A DNA stretch of 64,000 bases from Oscillospiraceae bacterium (GTDB lineage: Bacteria > Bacillota_A > Clostridia > Oscillospirales > WRJC01), in NCBI GenBank assembly GCA_009782405.1, contig WRJC01000015.1, positions 1 to 64,000 of the forward strand, read 5' to 3'. Positions 1-7,443 of the stretch are shown here, one piece after another. The notes below the pieces were generated by a model. That model did no database searches and was not told the DNA's origin. It saw only the letters and a list, made by a program, of their open reading frames with translations. Made by a program: the position numbers and the translations under genes. Position 1 is the stretch's first letter. Every line of letters starts with the position of its first letter.

Positions 1-191
1 GAATCGAAGCCGAAATATTTCACGCAGTCGATATACGCCCTCCAGAGCGGCGGATCCTGATAGAGATAAATGTCCCAAAACGGCTTGCCCGTGAGTTTTG
101 CGGGGATCATATTGGATAAATCGGGCATCACCGGCACATGGTCGGGCATATTCCCGCCAAGCGCGCATAGCAGCCTTTCGCGCGAAGTCAT
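1..191 (-). CDS. URO-D family protein, N-terminal part (cut by window edge)
   Basis: Only the first 63 codons are inside the window; the gene runs off the left edge. The start is the ATG at 189-191, preceded on the minus strand by a GGAGG-type site about 8 bases upstream. The protein begins MTSRERLLCALGG and continues with DHVPVMPD. This is the usual opening of uroporphyrinogen-decarboxylase-like proteins (the MtaA/CmuA methyltransferase superfamily), where an R-E-R-x-L-x-A-L helix is followed by D-x-V-P. These proteins usually move methyl groups between corrinoids or related carriers and are rarely true haem enzymes. Two further family members lie at 9422 and 48816. The substrate cannot be told from this fragment. 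Confidence 0.7.
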   Translation of the reverse strand, partial: MTSRERLLCALGGNMPDHVPVMPDLSNMIPAKLTGKPFWDIYLYQDPPLWRAYIDCVKYFGFD

Positions 192-251
192 AAAAATTTC
201 CTCCCTGTAATATTTAAAATATTGCATAAAAATCCCTTTTTGGGCGATAGC

Positions 252-1820
252 TTAGATTACGACGTCAAATATGCGTTTTCCGTCAAACTCGACCCATTCG
301 GCTTTTGGTTTTTTATTCGCATCTTTGCGGAAATCGAAGGTGAGCAAATAGGCTGTATCTGTTTTTTTCCCCTCCATGTATTCGAGCAGCTGCCCGTATG
401 CTTCTTGGTTGTACTTTTCCCCGCGCCATACCTTGAGTTCGATTATGAACTGCTCATTCCCAAAATCCACTGCTATATCCATCCTGCGCTGGTTTCTCGT
501 TTCGCTCTCTATGTGATAATAGCCCTCGCCGTTTATGAAGGGGCGCAAATAAGACAAAAACAGCAACCGCCCGTGGCGCTCCAAAAAGCCAATGTCTTTT
601 TCGGTGAACATTTCCCCGTAGTGGTCGGCAAACTTGCGCAGACAGAGTTCCATGTCCAATCTGCCGTTTTTTATGGCTTCGGAAATTACCCCTTTTATCT
701 TTTTTGGCTCTGCGCTTGTTTGGTCTTTTGATATGAAATAGTCGTATATTATCGTCTCGAAGATCCTGTTCGACACTTTCGCGATGCCGTTTTTGTTTTC
801 TATTATACCGAACATATGCGCCAAATCTATCACGGGGTTGCCGGTTTTGAAAGTATAGCTTTCCCCCAAAACCAATATGCTGTACAGCAATTGGTAAAGT
901 TCTTTGTCGCTCTCTAAATTTTTGTAAATATCGTCAAATAACGTGTTGTGTTCGTATATGATGATGTTCACCGCTTTTTGCACCCCTGCCAAACTCCACT
1001 CTCTGTCAAGCTTTTCTTCGATATGCTGGCATATTCTCGAAACCAAAAATGGATAGCCGTTTGTGTGGACATGAATTTCTTCCGATATTTCGGCGATGTC
1101 CATGCCCGTGCCGCGGTCCGCTTCGTACTCTTTCAGCATTGTCGATATTTCCTTTGGGCTAAACGACATATCTATGTCAAAATCTACGGCGATATTCCAC
1201 GGCGAATTGTATATTTTGCTTTCGGATGGAGCCGGCGTATACGAACCTTCGCTTATCATCTTAAGTTTGGTATTTTTTATGTCATATACCCCGGAGAGTA
1301 TGACGCTGTGAAACGTGCAGTCTTTTCCGGTTTGGCGGGCTAAAAATTTCGTCCTCAGCATGCTCAAAAAATCAAGAAATACGCGATTGTTGCTCGCCTT
1401 GTCGACTTCGTCTATCATCAAAACGATTTTGTTGCCTTTGCACATATCGGCAATATGTTCGGATAAATTGTTAAAATCGGTTATGCCGCAATCCGCCCAC
1501 TTATCCGAATATTCTTTTGATACCGGCGTAAATTTCAGCGCTTTTGCGACTTGACCGACAAATGTGGGACAAAACGCTTCCTGCGATACGAAAGTTTCGT
1601 CGCCGAGCCCCTCGAAACTGATCGATGCGCAGATATATTCGGCAGGGAGCGTTTGTTGGATCATATTGAGAGTGGTAGTTTTGCCGTATTGCCTCGCGCG
1701 GTTTATTGTGAAATAGCATTCCCCATATATAAATTCCCTTATTTTTTTCAATTTTTCGCTTATGTCTGCCATATAATGCTTGCCCGGCACGCACACGCCG
1801 GTCACGTTGAATTTCCGCAT
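252..1820 (-). CDS. AAA-like ATPase with C-terminal PD-(D/E)XK nuclease-like domain
   Basis: A 522-residue two-domain protein. The N-terminal P-loop has GKTTT at residues 46-50 after a conserved ARQYGKT-like stretch, and a Walker B segment, LMIDEVD, at about 134-140. The C-terminal part carries a PD-(D/E)XK-like core: Asp448 in RRMD, Glu461 and Lys463 in IIELKVW, then a YGQLLEYM helix. This architecture matches the clostridial AAA-ATPase-like family with a C-terminal DUF1703-type nuclease fold, which is common in gut Firmicutes and occurs in many copies per genome. Its function is not established; defence or mobile-element roles have been suggested for relatives. A GAGGCGG ribosome site precedes the ATG. 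It is likely monocistronic, with decayed fragments upstream. Confidence 0.75.
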   Translation of the reverse strand: MRKFNVTGVCVPGKHYMADISEKLKKIREFIYGECYFTINRARQYGKTTTLNMIQQTLPAEYICASISFEGLGDETFVSQEAFCPTFVGQVAKALKFTPVSKEYSDKWADCGITDFNNLSEHIADMCKGNKIVLMIDEVDKASNNRVFLDFLSMLRTKFLARQTGKDCTFHSVILSGVYDIKNTKLKMISEGSYTPAPSESKIYNSPWNIAVDFDIDMSFSPKEISTMLKEYEADRGTGMDIAEISEEIHVHTNGYPFLVSRICQHIEEKLDREWSLAGVQKAVNIIIYEHNTLFDDIYKNLESDKELYQLLYSILVLGESYTFKTGNPVIDLAHMFGIIENKNGIAKVSNRIFETIIYDYFISKDQTSAEPKKIKGVISEAIKNGRLDMELCLRKFADHYGEMFTEKDIGFLERHGRLLFLSYLRPFINGEGYYHIESETRNQRRMDIAVDFGNEQFIIELKVWRGEKYNQEAYGQLLEYMEGKKTDTAYLLTFDFRKDANKKPKAEWVEFDGKRIFDVVI

Positions 1821-1915
1821 AATACAATCCGCCTCGCTTTATCTTCTGAATTTTATATATGTATTGTATCACGATTTTGTCGAAAATTCAATATGAAAAT
1901 TCCCTAAGCGGATTT

Positions 1916-2314
1916 TTATGGCGAACTTTGTTTTTTCACTTTTAATATGCCCCATTTGCCATCTTTGCTGGCGCATAAAAATTTGCCGCTGTGATATCTG
2001 GTTATTCGGTCGTAATCGAAATCCAAGGCGATTTCGCCTTTTATGTCCATTATACCCCATTTTCCGTTTTTTTGCAAGGATATCAGCCGTTCGTCGATAA
2101 TATTTATGCGTTCGTATATAAATTCGATCACCACATCCCCGGTTTCGTCTATGACCCCCCATTTGCCCTCTTTGCATACGCCCGCCAGCCCATATTCGAA
2201 ATAGCTCCCATGCTCGTAAATTAGCGGGATTACTTCTTCTCCCGTCCTGTCCAAATACCCGAATTTTTGGATCATGCCGCCATCGCCGTCCGGAAAATAT
2301 TTCGAGGCGAGCAT
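1916..2314 (-). pseudogene. WG-repeat protein fragment, 5' end missing
   Basis: About 132 residues with three WG (KWG) repeats: GKWGVIDETG, GKWGIMDIKG and a last partial GKWGILKV, each spaced by a segment ending in a Y-[ED]-R-I-like motif. WG repeats form beta-rich binding arrays in surface or signalling proteins of Firmicutes, usually in longer proteins with a signal peptide. Here there is no signal peptide and no convincing ribosome site at the first ATG. The reading frame stays open upstream through the terminator hairpin and into the 3' end of the neighbouring gene. I read it as a 5'-truncated remnant, although expression by read-through cannot be excluded. Confidence 0.55.
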
Positions 2315-2349
2315 CAAATCGCCCGAGTTGATAATTTTAATGAAATAAA

Positions 2350-2382
2350 AATTTCCCGTTTCAATTTGAACGGGAATTTTTG
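2350..2382 (-). terminator. Hairpin terminator after the Rpn-like fragment
   Basis: A perfect 8-bp inverted repeat (TTCCCGTT at 2353-2360 and AACGGGAA at 2369-2376) is flanked by T runs on both strands, so it could stop transcription in either direction. It lies just after the stop of the minus-strand gene ending at 2389. Confidence 0.65.
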
Positions 2383-2388
2383 TTTTCT

Positions 2389-2745
2389 CTATTTCTTCTT
2401 GGTTATTTTTTTTATGATTTTCTCCACTTGCTCAATGGAAAGGTCAGTATTTCTAATAACAATTTCCTTGGAAACACCATCTCTCAATAAATTTTCTGCG
2501 ATTTTTTCAGCTTTTTCTTCTTCCCACGCCTCTCTTGCCTCATCTAAATTCCATTCCCTGCTTAATAAGTTCACAATATCACCCCCGTGTTTCTCTAAAA
2601 ATTCCCGTAATATGTTGCTCTTGACGCAATCCTCGACCGCCTTTTCTAACGCCTCTGTTAGCTCAAGCCCGCTGCCGTCTGTATATTCGCGCACTCTTGC
2701 CACAAATTCAGCGTATTCGCGGTTGCCATCAGCTTTTTTACGCAT
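2389..2745 (-). CDS. C-terminal remnant of an Rpn/PD-(D/E)XK transposase-like protein
   Basis: A 118-residue charged helical protein. Its last 45 residues have the EAREAWEEEKAEKIAENLL and RNTDLSIEQVEKI pattern. This is the typical tail of Rpn-family (PDDEXK_2) recombination-promoting nuclease or putative transposase proteins, in which a Glu/Lys-rich coiled segment is followed by a small helix-turn-helix-like end. Full members are about 300 residues; the N-terminal nuclease core is absent here. A good promoter lies upstream and a terminator follows, so the short form may still be expressed. It may be a truncated relic of a repeated family. No function can be assigned. Confidence 0.55.
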   Translation of the reverse strand: MRKKADGNREYAEFVARVREYTDGSGLELTEALEKAVEDCVKSNILREFLEKHGGDIVNLLSREWNLDEAREAWEEEKAEKIAENLLRDGVSKEIVIRNTDLSIEQVEKIIKKITKKK

Positions 2746-2775
2746 ATTTCAAACTCACTTAAATTTATTATATGC

Positions 2776-2804
2776 ATTATACCACATACAAACAAATATT
2801 TCAA
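2776..2804 (-). promoter_or_regulatory. Sigma-A promoter for the Rpn-like fragment
   Basis: On the minus strand TTGAAA (2799-2804) and TATAAT (2776-2781) are separated by 17 bases, with a T-rich spacer ending in TGTGG. It closely resembles the promoters at 31991 and 36071. Confidence 0.7.
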
Positions 2805-2917
2805 CTAAATACAAAAAATTTTATTGCCGATGGAACCGCGACAATTTTTTTGTTTTATATGCGATTTAATCCACAATGTCAAGGTTTTCCGACGAAATTT
2901 GCGCAAATATCATCGCC

Positions 2918-3679
2918 CTAAAATTTTCCGGTTATGTATTTTTGCAGCAATTCGGTTTTGGGTCCGTTGAACAAATCGAATGTTTTGCCCGATTCTATGA
3001 CCTCGCCCCGATAAAAAAACGCCGTGTAGTCCGAAATCCGCTGCGCCTGCTCCATGTTGTGGGTCACGATGACGATAGTGTGGTCTTTTTTTAAATTTTT
3101 CAGCATTTCCTCTATTTTAAACGTGGCGATGGGGTCAAGCGCGGAACACGGCTCGTCAAAGAGCATGATCTTCGGTTCGAGCATCAGCGCCCTGGCGATG
3201 CACAGCCGCTGCTGCTGGCCCCCGGACAAAGACAAAGCGGTTTTTTTCAGCCGCGACTCGATCTCTTCGTAAAGGGCGGCCGTTTTTAATTTTTCGACCG
3301 CTTTCTGTTCAAATTCCTCGCCGGATCCATGATAGTTTTCTTTGATGGGCATGAGCATATTTTTCATGACGCTTGCAGGCAGCGGATTTGGCTGCTGGAA
3401 TATCATTCCGATGCTTTTTCTCAGTTTTCTGATTTGCTTTTGCGACTGAAGCTCATATATGTCTTCGCCGCCTATTTCTATGGAACCCGTGAGCCTGAAT
3501 GAGGGCACAAAATCGTTCATCCGGTTTATCGACCTGAGAAGCGTGGTCTTGCCGCAGCCGGACGGGCCGATGAAGGAATATATGCTGTTTTGCGAAATCT
3601 CGATGCCGGCGTTTTTCAAAGCCATATTTTTTCCGTAGAAGCACGAAACATCCTTGATTTTTATCGCTGATTCATCCAT
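2918..3679 (-). CDS. pstB: Phosphate ABC transporter ATP-binding protein PstB
   Basis: A 253-residue ABC ATPase, the usual PstB length. Walker A is GPSGCGKTT (about residues 38-46). The Q-loop region is MIFQQPNPLPASV, the signature is LSGGQQQR, and Walker B is IMLFDEPCSALDP, followed by the switch-loop THNMEQ. The FQQPNPLP stretch and the M-x-Q-A-x-R-I-S end are characteristic of PstB. It powers high-affinity phosphate import through PstC and PstA at the membrane. Its start overlaps the end of pstA by 8 bases, so translation is coupled. It is the last gene of the cluster; phoU, which usually follows, is missing here and is replaced by remnants of unrelated genes. Confidence 0.95.
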   Translation of the reverse strand: MDESAIKIKDVSCFYGKNMALKNAGIEISQNSIYSFIGPSGCGKTTLLRSINRMNDFVPSFRLTGSIEIGGEDIYELQSQKQIRKLRKSIGMIFQQPNPLPASVMKNMLMPIKENYHGSGEEFEQKAVEKLKTAALYEEIESRLKKTALSLSGGQQQRLCIARALMLEPKIMLFDEPCSALDPIATFKIEEMLKNLKKDHTIVIVTHNMEQAQRISDYTAFFYRGEVIESGKTFDLFNGPKTELLQKYITGKF

Positions 3680-5186
3680 TCTTTTTTTTGCCCGCCTTCC
3701 CGATGGCCGATGCCGCGATATTTAAAATAACAATTATCATAATCAGCGCGAGCGAAGCTCCGAAAGCCACGTCGTATTGATTTCCTTCGCCTGCGGGCGA
3801 AGTATAGTAAATATAGCTTGTCAGGGTGCTGCCGCTGTTTTGCAACGTTGACAGCCAGTTTTCGGGCGCGAACCAAGGCTGGTTCCCCGTCATGCGTATG
3901 GAGCCCCCGAGCGTAAGCCAAACGATCGCCGTGTCGCCGATAATGCGGCCCATGCCCAGTATGACCCCGGTCACAAGCCCGTCAATCGCCGAGCGCAGGA
4001 CGACTTTATATATGGTTCTCCATTTTGTCGCCCCGAGCGCGAGCGCGGCGTCGATGTACGAAACCGGGACGGATTTCAGCGCTTCCTCCATGCTTTTTAT
4101 CACGAACGGCAAAACCATGATCGCCATGGTTATCCCGCAGACCAAAAAACTCCGGCCATAGGAACGCACGCTCCCCTCGGTTATTTTGGATGGATCCACG
4201 ACGTATTCCCCTGTCTCTCCGGGGTATATCGCATCGCCGGGCGCTATGCCGAGCGCCTGTTCGACGATTTCGTTTGTGCATGAATGAAATCTCAAAGCTT
4301 CCGCAGCCGATTCGCCGAGTTTTATCGTCAGCTTGCCATTGTCGGCATCGACAAAAATTTCTTCTTTTGGAATTTTATTTTCCGCAAGGGCGGAATTGAA
4401 GGCCTCGCTGATTGTCTCTGCATATTGCCGCGCACCCATCCGCGCGTCCAAATTGTTTTCGAAGGCGACGCGAATCATATCCCATTGCCCGGCTTCGCCG
4501 GAATCGACGCTTGTGTTGCCCTGCGGGAGCCCGGCGCTGTTTTCCGCAAATTCTTCGATTTCATCAGGATCAGCCTCGATCCACTCTCCGTATTCGTTCC
4601 AGTATCCCGCCCCTTCCGGGCCGCCATCGGGCTCTTCTTGCGCGAAATCCCCGTCTTCCCCAAGCGGGCCTTGATCTGCGGCTTTTTTTTTGTATGTGTA
4701 GGAAAGCTCCGTCCCGCTGAGACTGTTTATCCTCGTATCGACCGTGGCGCTCAAAAACCCCATCTGCGGCATGGTAAAAATAACTAAGGCGAACAGGGCT
4801 ATGACGATTGTGGGTATGCCCGCCAAAATATCGACCGCGCTTTTTACGAGAGTTTTAAAAATGCCTTTTTTGGTATAGAAGCATAGATATATCGCAGTGG
4901 CCAAGGCAAACGGAAAAGCTATCGCGATCCCGGTTATCGTCAGGATAAAGGTGCCGATCATCGGAGTCAGTATTCCCCCCGAATCCGTGTTGATCGCCGA
5001 CGGGTTTGGCTCAGTTGTCAAAAATTCCAGGGACCAAACGCCCCATCCGTATCCAAAAACCACAATCAATATGAAGGCAAAGACGCACGTTATCATCGCC
5101 ATGGAAATATATGAGTATATTTTCCCGGAAATATCGAATGCTGTGTGGTCTTTTTCTTTTATTGTGTGCTTGCCAGCATCATTCAT
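3672..5186 (-). CDS. pstA: Phosphate ABC transporter permease PstA with large extracytoplasmic insert
   Basis: A 504-residue permease, where typical PstA proteins have about 280-300. Membrane segments lie near residues 28-48, 72-104 and 115-140. After about residue 342 come the remaining segments and the cytoplasmic EAA-type loop ALALGATKWRTIYK (about 380-394), then GMGRIIGDTA. Between about 150 and 342 lies an acidic, Gly/Glu/Asp-rich insert of some 190 residues with no obvious membrane helix; by topology it should face outward. It starts 8 bases inside the end of pstC and ends 8 bases inside pstB. The role (phosphate channel subunit) is clear from family and neighbours. The insert is unexplained. 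Confidence 0.92.
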   Translation of the reverse strand: MNDAGKHTIKEKDHTAFDISGKIYSYISMAMITCVFAFILIVVFGYGWGVWSLEFLTTEPNPSAINTDSGGILTPMIGTFILTITGIAIAFPFALATAIYLCFYTKKGIFKTLVKSAVDILAGIPTIVIALFALVIFTMPQMGFLSATVDTRINSLSGTELSYTYKKKAADQGPLGEDGDFAQEEPDGGPEGAGYWNEYGEWIEADPDEIEEFAENSAGLPQGNTSVDSGEAGQWDMIRVAFENNLDARMGARQYAETISEAFNSALAENKIPKEEIFVDADNGKLTIKLGESAAEALRFHSCTNEIVEQALGIAPGDAIYPGETGEYVVDPSKITEGSVRSYGRSFLVCGITMAIMVLPFVIKSMEEALKSVPVSYIDAALALGATKWRTIYKVVLRSAIDGLVTGVILGMGRIIGDTAIVWLTLGGSIRMTGNQPWFAPENWLSTLQNSGSTLTSYIYYTSPAGEGNQYDVAFGASLALIMIIVILNIAASAIGKAGKKKNG

Positions 5187-6156
5187 CGTGCCCCGCCTTC
5201 TTTCTCATTCTTTTTTCTATGAGTTTCGCGCCCACGCTCAATACCGCCCCAAAAACCAAAAGTATCGCCCCGCAGGCAAACAAAGCCGCTTCCACGGCAC
5301 TCGAGCCCATAGCTTCGGATTTGTTGACGATCGCTGAAGCGAGCGGCAGCGTGGGCGCCAAAAGATTCACGAACCCGAAAGAAGCTTTCGGTATGAACCC
5401 GACGCCGCCGCACACCATCGAAACCGCGATCGCCTCGCCGATTCCCCGTCCCGCGCCGAGTATGATCCCCGCCGTGATCCCCGAACGCGCGCCGGGCAGT
5501 ATTATTTTGAATATCACCCTGAACTTGCTCATCCCGAAAGCGTAGCCTGTCTCTTTGTGCGCGTGGGGGACCGAGCGGATGGCGTCCACGCTCAGCGACA
5601 CGACCATCGGCACGATCATAAAAGTCAAAACAATTATCGCAGCCAGCAAATTTCGTCCGCTCATCTGGAAATAGTCGAGATATTCAAGCTTGCCGCGGTC
5701 GGTCACAAACAATTTTTCTATAAGCGGAACGATGCTTATTATCCCTATCAGCCCGAACACGACCGAGGGAACCGAAGCCAAAAGCCGCACCACCATGATC
5801 AAAAACCCGGAAACGCGCTTTGAGGCGTACTCGCATATGACGATGGCCGCCCCGACTCCCAAAAGCGAGGCGAATACCAAAGCTGACAGGGTGGCAAAAA
5901 AAGTCCCCGAAATCAATCCGAGCAAACCGAACGAAAGCATCGGCTCGGCTTCGGAAGAATAAAACGCCTGCTGTATCTGCCCGTCAAATCCCCCGCTGGT
6001 AAAAAGGGAAATGCCGCTTTCTTTTATTACGGGATAAGCCTTGTAAAACACAAAGAAAAATATGAACGCGATGACCGCTATGCTTATCGCCGACAAAAAA
6101 TATATGGCGATTTTCGGAAGGCTTCCCGAAATTTTTTTCGTTTTCATAAAAAACAC
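5179..6156 (-). CDS. pstC: Phosphate ABC transporter permease PstC
   Basis: A 325-residue inner-membrane permease, normal length for PstC. The N-terminal membrane helix is near residues 15-38. The core contains VRLLASVPSVVFGL and the EAA-type loop with ETGYAFGMSKFRVIFKIILP, followed by GAGRGIGEAIAVSM. These are standard PstC landmarks. It pairs with PstA to form the phosphate channel. The gene starts about 60 bases after pstS, directly after a strong hairpin that may lower its expression relative to pstS, and overlaps pstA by 8 bases. No insert is seen in this subunit. Confidence 0.93.
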   Translation of the reverse strand: MFFMKTKKISGSLPKIAIYFLSAISIAVIAFIFFFVFYKAYPVIKESGISLFTSGGFDGQIQQAFYSSEAEPMLSFGLLGLISGTFFATLSALVFASLLGVGAAIVICEYASKRVSGFLIMVVRLLASVPSVVFGLIGIISIVPLIEKLFVTDRGKLEYLDYFQMSGRNLLAAIIVLTFMIVPMVVSLSVDAIRSVPHAHKETGYAFGMSKFRVIFKIILPGARSGITAGIILGAGRGIGEAIAVSMVCGGVGFIPKASFGFVNLLAPTLPLASAIVNKSEAMGSSAVEAALFACGAILLVFGAVLSVGAKLIEKRMRKKAGHDE

Positions 6157-6166
6157 CCGTATATGC

Positions 6167-6204
6167 GGCTAAAAGGCGTGGCGCACAAGCCACGCCTTTT
6201 AGCC
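6167..6204 (-). other. Perfect 16-bp hairpin between pstS and pstC
   Basis: GGCTAAAAGGCGTGGC (6167-6182) and its exact complement (6189-6204) enclose a 6-base loop. On the minus strand it directly follows the pstS stop and has no immediate T run; the nearest T run is about 10 bases later, next to the pstC start. It probably acts as a partial terminator or an mRNA 3' stabiliser. Either would give more binding protein than permease, as is known for other pst operons. Confidence 0.7.
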
Positions 6205-6218
6205 GGCACATAATCAAT

Positions 6219-7385
6219 CTATCTGAGTTTCACATATCCTTCTTTTTCGACGATGTTGTTCTGGCAGTCCGCGCTTTTGAGATAGTCGATGAACATCGCG
6301 CTAAGTCCCGTGGCTTTGCCTTTCGTGCAGCAGAAAAGCTGCCTGCCCATCCCGTATGTATTGTTGATGACTGTGGCGGCGCTCGCCTGTTTGCCGTCGA
6401 GGGAAACCGCTTTTACCGTGCCGTCGACAAATCCGATGGAATCAAAGCCGATCGCGTTTTTGTCTTTTGCCACCGCCTGCTTGATGAGCGCCGAGGAGGA
6501 ATGCGGGGTCGCAGTCGAAACGATCGATTGTTTGCTCAAAATCATCTCCTCGAGGGTCGCCCTCGTCCCCGAACCCGTTTCGCGCGTCATAACCATGATC
6601 GGGGCGTCGTTTCCGCCGACTTCCTTCCAGTTTTTGATTTCGCCGAGGAATATTTTGGCCGCTTGGTCTTTTGTGAGATTTTTCACGGGATTTTCGGGGT
6701 GGACTATTATGGCGATTCCGTCATTTGCCACCGCGTAAACGTTAAGGGTCCTCATCTCGTCGGAAGTGAGTTCCCTTGAACTCATGCCGATATTCACGGT
6801 CCCAGCCTTCGCGTCGTTTATGCCCGTGCCCGAGCCGCCGCCGTCGATCGTTATCGACAAATTCCCGTTCATTTTCATCAGTTTGTCCGCCGCCGCCTGG
6901 GCGATCGGCTGCAAGGTGGTCGATCCGTTCACTTTCAGCGTGCCGGTCATCGTGGTGAAATAATCCACCGTCGCGGTGTTTGTAGATGCCGTATATCCGA
7001 CTTTCGCCCCGATCGCCTCCGCGAAAGCCCTGATGGGGACCATCGTCGAACCGTTCACCAGCTTGGGCGCCTGCAGCAGGGTCTTGCTCGCGCCGTTCAC
7101 CGTGTACGCCGTGGAGCCGATTGTAAACACCACCGTATAGGCCGCCGTGGAAATCGTGGCCTGCTGTTTTCCCGCATTCCATGAAACGTCCGCTCCGAGC
7201 GCTTCGGATATTATGCGAAGGGGAACCAATGTCGTGCCGTTTTCCACGACCGGGGCGACTGCGGGATTTTGCTTCACCCCGTCTATGACCAGCGAAATAT
7301 CATTTGCCGCCGAAACCGTAATCGCGGGCATCGCCATCAAAAACATGGCCGCCGCAATCGCCATCGTAAAAATTCTTTTTTTCAT
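6219..7385 (-). CDS. pstS: Phosphate-binding protein PstS fused to a stalk (copper amine oxidase N-like) domain
   Basis: A 388-residue exported protein. A signal peptide (about residues 1-27, ending VSA-AND) suits signal peptidase I; there is no lipobox. Residues 30-140 are a stalk domain of the Cu_amine_oxidN1 type, recognisable by PLRIISEALGADVSW and PIRAFAEAIGAKVGY. The rest is a PstS-like binding fold: VNGSTTLQPIAQAAADKL, GGGSGTGINDA, IGMSSRELT, TRETGSGTRATLEEM and a final LKSADCQNNIVEKEGYVKLR. The chosen ATG sits 10 bases after AAGGAG; the TTG three codons earlier is too close to that site. The stalk domain probably tethers or spaces the protein in the cell wall in place of a lipid anchor. 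Confidence 0.9.
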   Translation of the reverse strand: MKKRIFTMAIAAAMFLMAMPAITVSAANDISLVIDGVKQNPAVAPVVENGTTLVPLRIISEALGADVSWNAGKQQATISTAAYTVVFTIGSTAYTVNGASKTLLQAPKLVNGSTMVPIRAFAEAIGAKVGYTASTNTATVDYFTTMTGTLKVNGSTTLQPIAQAAADKLMKMNGNLSITIDGGGSGTGINDAKAGTVNIGMSSRELTSDEMRTLNVYAVANDGIAIIVHPENPVKNLTKDQAAKIFLGEIKNWKEVGGNDAPIMVMTRETGSGTRATLEEMILSKQSIVSTATPHSSSALIKQAVAKDKNAIGFDSIGFVDGTVKAVSLDGKQASAATVINNTYGMGRQLFCCTKGKATGLSAMFIDYLKSADCQNNIVEKEGYVKLR

Positions 7386-7443
7386 TTGAAACAATCTCCT
7401 TTTATCATGTTTTTATATTGTTTTTGTTTTGATTTTTTATGAT

